From Elusimicrobiota bacterium (lineage in GTDB: Bacteria; Elusimicrobiota; Elusimicrobia; JACQPE01), in contig JACPAN010000013.1 in NCBI GenBank assembly GCA_016180815.1, positions 118,939-180,152 on the forward strand: a stretch of DNA of 61,214 nt. Direction: 5' to 3'. The position numbers and the translations under genes were made by a program. Below are positions 58,111 to 61,214 of the stretch, one piece after another. Under the pieces are notes generated by a model, which was not told where the DNA came from, did not search any database, and was given only the letters and a program-made list of their open reading frames with translations. Every line of letters starts with the position of its first letter. Within the stretch, counting starts at the first letter, position 1.

Positions 58111-58815
58111 ATGTGGTCCGCTAAACGCAAACAAACGATTTCCGAGCAGGAGTGGGTGCGCATCCGCCAGACCGCGGTGGCCAATCAAATCGTGGACCGG
58201 GGCGTCAGGAACGAACGCGTGTTGAAAGCCATGCGCGAAGTGCCGCGCCATCATTTTTTGCCCGCGAACGTGGCCCCGGCCTTGGCTTATGCGGACCGGC
58301 CCTTGCCCATCGGCCAAAACCAAACCATCTCCCAGCCCTATATCGTGGCCTATATGGCGGAAAAACTCGCTTTAACCGGGACTGAAACAGTCCTTGAGGT
58401 AGGCACAGGATGCGGCTATCAAGCCGCGGTGCTGGCGCAATTGGCCAAAGAAGTGATTTCGCTTGAAGTGATCCCTGAGCTCGCGTTCATGGCCAATGAA
58501 AACCTGGCCCGGGAAAATATCACCAACGTCAAAGTCAAAGTGGCGGACGGCTTCAAAGGCTGGATGGAAGACGCGCCCTATGACCGCATCATCATCACCG
58601 CGGGCGCGCCGCGCATCCCCCAAGCCCTGATGCTGCAATTGAACGCTCCGGGGAAACTCATCGCGCCCATCGGACCAAGATCAAGACAAAAACTGATTTT
58701 GATCGAAAAGACACCCGATCCTCCAAACCCGCCCAAGGCCGCCCAAAGGGAATTAATCAGCGTCATGTTCGTGCCCATGCGCGGCGAGATCGAACGGCAA
58801 ACAACTCCTGGATGA
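58111..58815 (+). CDS. pcm: Protein-L-isoaspartate O-methyltransferase
   Basis: A 234-residue SAM-dependent PIMT that repairs isoaspartate. ATG 58111 has GGTGGAG upstream. TTG 58105, overlapping the dtd stop, is an alternative. Seen are R-H-H-F-L-P, I-G-Q-N-Q-T-I-S-Q-P-Y-I-V-A, SAM motif I V-L-E-V-G-T-G-C-G-Y-Q-A-A, and I-I-I-T-A-G-A-P. Standard length. Its stop overlaps the next start (ATGA). Confidence 0.92.
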   Translation: MWSAKRKQTISEQEWVRIRQTAVANQIVDRGVRNERVLKAMREVPRHHFLPANVAPALAYADRPLPIGQNQTISQPYIVAYMAEKLALTGTETVLEVGTGCGYQAAVLAQLAKEVISLEVIPELAFMANENLARENITNVKVKVADGFKGWMEDAPYDRIIITAGAPRIPQALMLQLNAPGKLIAPIGPRSRQKLILIEKTPDPPNPPKAAQRELISVMFVPMRGEIERQTTPG

Positions 58816-59375
58816 GGAGACTTTCCGTGCCAGTTCTACTCGCAGCCGCCATTCTTGCGGCGTTGTTCGTTTGCGCCAACCATGCCCGGGCCCAATACGA
58901 TTTTCAAATGGGCGTCGGCCCGGGGATGGATGACCCCTATTCCAAAAAGGATTCCACCGGCCCCACGCTCCCGCCCATCGACCCTTACGCCCAAGCCCTG
59001 ACCCAGGAATTAACCAAAACCAAGGCCACGGATTACTGGTCCATCATCGCCATTTCCACCGGCAACCCGGCCCAAGACCTATCCATGTACATGCGCCGGG
59101 GTTTCGGCCGGGCGGAAATCATTTCGCTTTTAATGATCGCCGAAGGCGGCAAGCAGCCCCTCAAGGAGCTGGCTCAAAAACGGGTACGCGGCGCGCGCTT
59201 GCGCGAAATGGCGACCGAATACCAGCTGCCTTATGAAAAAATCCGGGTCGATTCATTGCAGCTTAGAAAAAAGCTGACACAAGATATTCGCTTGAAAAAA
59301 TTAGAGAATCAAAACAATGGACAATTGGGAACAGAACCCTCAACAGGAACCGCAACCGGAGACAAGCGGCCCTAG
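58812..59375 (+). CDS. Exported protein of unknown function, pcm-linked
   Basis: A 187-residue protein with a signal peptide (A-A-I-L-A-A-L-F-V-C-A-N-H-A-R-A). The mature part begins with a Gly/Pro-rich stretch, then a helical domain (D-L-S-M-Y-M-R-R-G-F-G-R-A-E-I-I-S-L-L-M-I-A). No family recognised. It overlaps pcm by 4 bases and sppA by 59 bases, so it belongs to the same transcript. Confidence 0.6.
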   Translation: MRRLSVPVLLAAAILAALFVCANHARAQYDFQMGVGPGMDDPYSKKDSTGPTLPPIDPYAQALTQELTKTKATDYWSIIAISTGNPAQDLSMYMRRGFGRAEIISLLMIAEGGKQPLKELAQKRVRGARLREMATEYQLPYEKIRVDSLQLRKKLTQDIRLKKLENQNNGQLGTEPSTGTATGDKRP

Positions 59376-60384
59376 CCCGGAAATCCCGGCGCCAAAAAGC
59401 CGCGCTGCCGCGTGGCCGGCGCTTTTGGGCCTGCTCTACGCAGCCAGCCTTGCGGCCGCCTTGATTCTTGTTTTTTCCGGGCCCAGGCCCAAAGTCGCGG
59501 ACAGCGAATCCCAAAAGCCGGAAGGCCTTAAACAAAAATTCGGAATTCTTGACTTCGATAAAAAAGACGCGATCGGCATCATCCGCCTCGACGGCGTCAT
59601 CCGCATGGACCGGCAAGGCGGATTCTGGAACGAAACCATGGTGGACCGAATCAAAAAAAATCTGGAGCGGATGGCCAAGAAAAAACAAATTAAAGCCATC
59701 ATTCTAAGGATCAACTCTCCGGGCGGCACCGTGGCCAGCTCCCAAGAACTTTATCAAGCCATCAAATATCTCCGCATGAAGCACAACAAGCCCGTGATCG
59801 CGCTTTTAGGCGACGTAGCCGCCAGCGGCGGCTATTATGTGGCCAGCGCCTGCGACCGCATCGTGTCGGAACCCGGAACCATCACCGGCTCCATCGGCGT
59901 CATTTTCCAAACCGGTCATTTCGACGGTCTGATCAAAAAATACGGCGTCAACTTCAACACCATCAAATCCGGTCCCTACAAAGACATCGGCAATCCTTTC
60001 CGGCCCATGGAAGCGGATGAGCGTAAAATCCTGCAAAGCATGATCGACGGCGCGTATGAGCAATTCGTGCAGGCGGTTTCCGAAGGACGCAAAATCCCGC
60101 CCTTGGAAGTCAAAAAATCGGCGGACGGGCGCATTTTCCTGGGCTCCCAAGCCAGAGCCGCTCAATTGGTGGACCAGGATTCCGGCTACAAGGGCGCGAT
60201 CGATCTCGCCAAAGAAATGGGCAAAATCACCGGGGAGCCGAAAATCATCTGGGATGGTGATTTCAAAGAAGATTTTCTCGAAGAAATTCTGAAAGGCTCA
60301 TCGCCCACCGGCATTTGGAAATGGGTGGCGCCTGAAGCGGCCTTGCCGCCCACCGGGCTTCTTTACCTGTGGACAGGGTACTAA
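59317..60384 (+). CDS. sppA: Signal peptide peptidase SppA (36K type)
   Basis: A 355-residue membrane-anchored serine protease that degrades leftover signal peptides. One N-terminal membrane helix lies at ~30-52 (A-L-L-G-L-L-Y-A-A-S-L-A-A-A-L). The S49 domain has S-P-G-G-T-V near residue 130, the nucleophile in D-V-A-A-S-G-G-Y-Y and the base Lys in S-G-P-Y-K-D-I-G-N. The first ~30 residues are Pro/Glu-rich. Overlaps its neighbours on both sides. Confidence 0.92.
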   Translation: MDNWEQNPQQEPQPETSGPSPEIPAPKSRAAAWPALLGLLYAASLAAALILVFSGPRPKVADSESQKPEGLKQKFGILDFDKKDAIGIIRLDGVIRMDRQGGFWNETMVDRIKKNLERMAKKKQIKAIILRINSPGGTVASSQELYQAIKYLRMKHNKPVIALLGDVAASGGYYVASACDRIVSEPGTITGSIGVIFQTGHFDGLIKKYGVNFNTIKSGPYKDIGNPFRPMEADERKILQSMIDGAYEQFVQAVSEGRKIPPLEVKKSADGRIFLGSQARAAQLVDQDSGYKGAIDLAKEMGKITGEPKIIWDGDFKEDFLEEILKGSSPTGIWKWVAPEAALPPTGLLYLWTGY

Positions 60385-60953
60385 AAGCGCTGGGCCCGCT
60401 GGGGCGGCCCTGGGACGGGCCGGCCTGGCTTCTCCTGGTTCTTATCTCCATCAATCGCCTGCTCATGGACAACTCCTGGCTGCATGGGAAAAAATTGGCG
60501 GTGCTTAAAATCATCCCGGTTTTCGGGTCGAAATTGTTGAGCACTTTTCTGTTAGCATTCTTTCTGGCCGCCAGCATCATGACCATGATCAAATTTTTGC
60601 GCACAAAACCCGAACGCGAGCCTTCCTGGACCGAACTGCTCAACATCACGTTAACCGCCCAATCCAGCTATCTTCTGGCCGCGCCCATCCTGCTGTTGTC
60701 CATGGCCGTGGTGCAATATTTCGGGCTCGATTACCCGCGCAGTTTAAGCCAGTTTTTAAACGGCTTGTTTCCTTTCCTCATGTACGTCATTCTCTACGTC
60801 AAAATCAGGCGGCGCTTCGCGGATATGGGGGAACTCTCCATGATCGGCCTCGTGCTCTCGCCTTACCTTCTCCTGGTCGGCTCTGTTTTTGCCGGGCTTG
60901 CGGCCATTTTTCTTTTGGCGTCCGCCATGGTAGTGACCGCCATGCTCGCCTAG
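60369..60953 (+). CDS. Yip1-like multi-pass membrane protein
   Basis: A 194-residue protein from GTG 60369 (overlapping sppA by 16 bases) with about five membrane segments, for example L-S-T-F-L-L-A-F-F-L-A-A and L-I-G-L-V-L-S-P-Y-L-L-L-V-G-S. The W-T-E-L-L-N-I-T-L-T-A-Q segment and small-residue helices resemble the Yip1/YIF1 superfamily. Function unknown. Likely the end of the dtd-pcm-sppA run. Confidence 0.6.
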   Translation: MDRVLKALGPLGRPWDGPAWLLLVLISINRLLMDNSWLHGKKLAVLKIIPVFGSKLLSTFLLAFFLAASIMTMIKFLRTKPEREPSWTELLNITLTAQSSYLLAAPILLLSMAVVQYFGLDYPRSLSQFLNGLFPFLMYVILYVKIRRRFADMGELSMIGLVLSPYLLLVGSVFAGLAAIFLLASAMVVTAMLA

Positions 60954-60969
60954 CCCTCACCCGGCGACC

Positions 60970-61214
60970 ATGTCCGCCCGATCCGCAATCAGCAACGCCC
61001 AAATCGCTAATATCCTCTCGCTCATGGGTCAGTTGTTGGACATCAAAGGGGAAAACTTTTTCCGCGTCAGAGCCTATGAACGCGCGGTTCAAGTGCTTTC
61101 CGGCATGACCCAGCGATTGGCGGACATGCCTCTTGAGGAGCTTAAATCCATTAACGGAATCGGTTCAGCCATGGCCTCCCATATCCGGGAAATCGCGGAC
61201 ACAGGCGCGCTTAA
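60970..61214 (+). CDS. DNA polymerase/3'-5' exonuclease PolX, 3' truncated
   Basis: The frame opens at ATG 60970 and runs off the window. The ~81 residues match the N-terminal 8-kDa domain of the PolX family: S-N-A-Q-I-A-N-I-L, L-L-D-I-K-G-E-N-F-F-R-V-R-A-Y, then the helix-hairpin-helix I-N-G-I-G-S-A-M-A-S-H-I-R-E-I. These polymerases fill gaps in base-excision repair. Confidence 0.85.
   Translation, partial: MSARSAISNAQIANILSLMGQLLDIKGENFFRVRAYERAVQVLSGMTQRLADMPLEELKSINGIGSAMASHIREIADTGAL

Noticed and set aside
1-61214. CRISPR arrays, tRNA or rRNA genes
   Set aside because: No regularly spaced direct repeats, no tRNA-like cloverleaf with a T-loop GGTTCGAATCC-type box, and no rRNA sequence were noticed by eye; small tRNA genes could be missed without a scan.

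Overview
The window (roughly 55% GC by eye) reads as chromosomal DNA of a Gram-negative bacterium. There are many lipobox lipoproteins and signal peptides, two outer-membrane barrel-like proteins, a KdsB-type CMP-KDO synthetase (LPS), and complete housekeeping genes (alaS, guaB, glnA, amt, dtd, pcm, sppA). The taxon cannot be fixed from sequence alone. An uncultured lineage such as Elusimicrobiota would fit, but that is a guess. No rRNA, tRNA, CRISPR array or complete insertion sequence was seen, and no gap between genes exceeds about 300 bases.

Layout. 1-3.5 kb: CsgG / LPP20 / FlgT-like lipoproteins and a zinc-ribbon HEAT protein. 3.5-18.2 kb: a cyclase-receiver regulator, an N-terminally short Rho, an ABC-F ATPase, alaS, an amidase, an NmrA-like protein, DUF799-like lipoproteins and several secreted HExxH proteins. 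19-27.3 kb: a tightly overlapping acyl-CoA operon (AMP ligase, two thiolase-like proteins each beside a DUF35 zinc/OB protein, acyl-CoA dehydrogenase), divergent from a CrtI/RetSat-like oxidoreductase and a TetR regulator, with palindromic operator candidates between them. 27.3-29.2 kb: an AT-rich island with an HNH-like protein and a PIN/AbrB toxin-antitoxin pair. 29.6-36.2 kb: outer-membrane proteins, guaB, tandem secreted paralogs, an ACT protein and a HEAT protein. 36.2-42.2 kb: a nitrogen block with glnA, a divergent GAF-ANTAR antiterminator, and amt. 42.2-53.0 kb: a three-gene ethylmalonyl-CoA pathway operon. 53-61.2 kb: small and secreted proteins, kdsB, a histidine phosphatase, a DUF1460 protein, dtd, pcm, sppA, a Yip1-like protein and the start of polX.

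Two systems stand out. First, the operon at 42227-53015 encodes a methylsuccinyl-CoA dehydrogenase (Mcd), a B12-dependent acyl-CoA mutase in which a catalytic and a degenerate half are fused, and a 2172-residue polypeptide. That polypeptide joins, in order, a malyl-CoA-lyase-like domain, a 3-hydroxyacyl-CoA dehydrogenase, a crotonyl-CoA carboxylase/reductase-like enoyl reductase, an epimerase-like domain and a MaoC double hot-dog hydratase. Together these cover nearly all reactions of acetyl-CoA assimilation through ethylmalonyl-CoA, and five of the activities sit on one chain.

Second, glnA and amt each have a leader with two consecutive hairpins whose six-base loops carry A at position 1 and G at position 4. 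The second hairpin is nested in an intrinsic terminator. This is the known RNA target architecture of ANTAR antiterminators, and a GAF-ANTAR gene lies divergently next to glnA. The window therefore appears to contain a compact, self-contained nitrogen antitermination circuit.

Several genes (7972, 9981, 16057, 25049, 55336) start 6-7 bases after a -10-like hexamer with no Shine-Dalgarno sequence. This suggests frequent leaderless transcripts alongside many strong SD-led genes.
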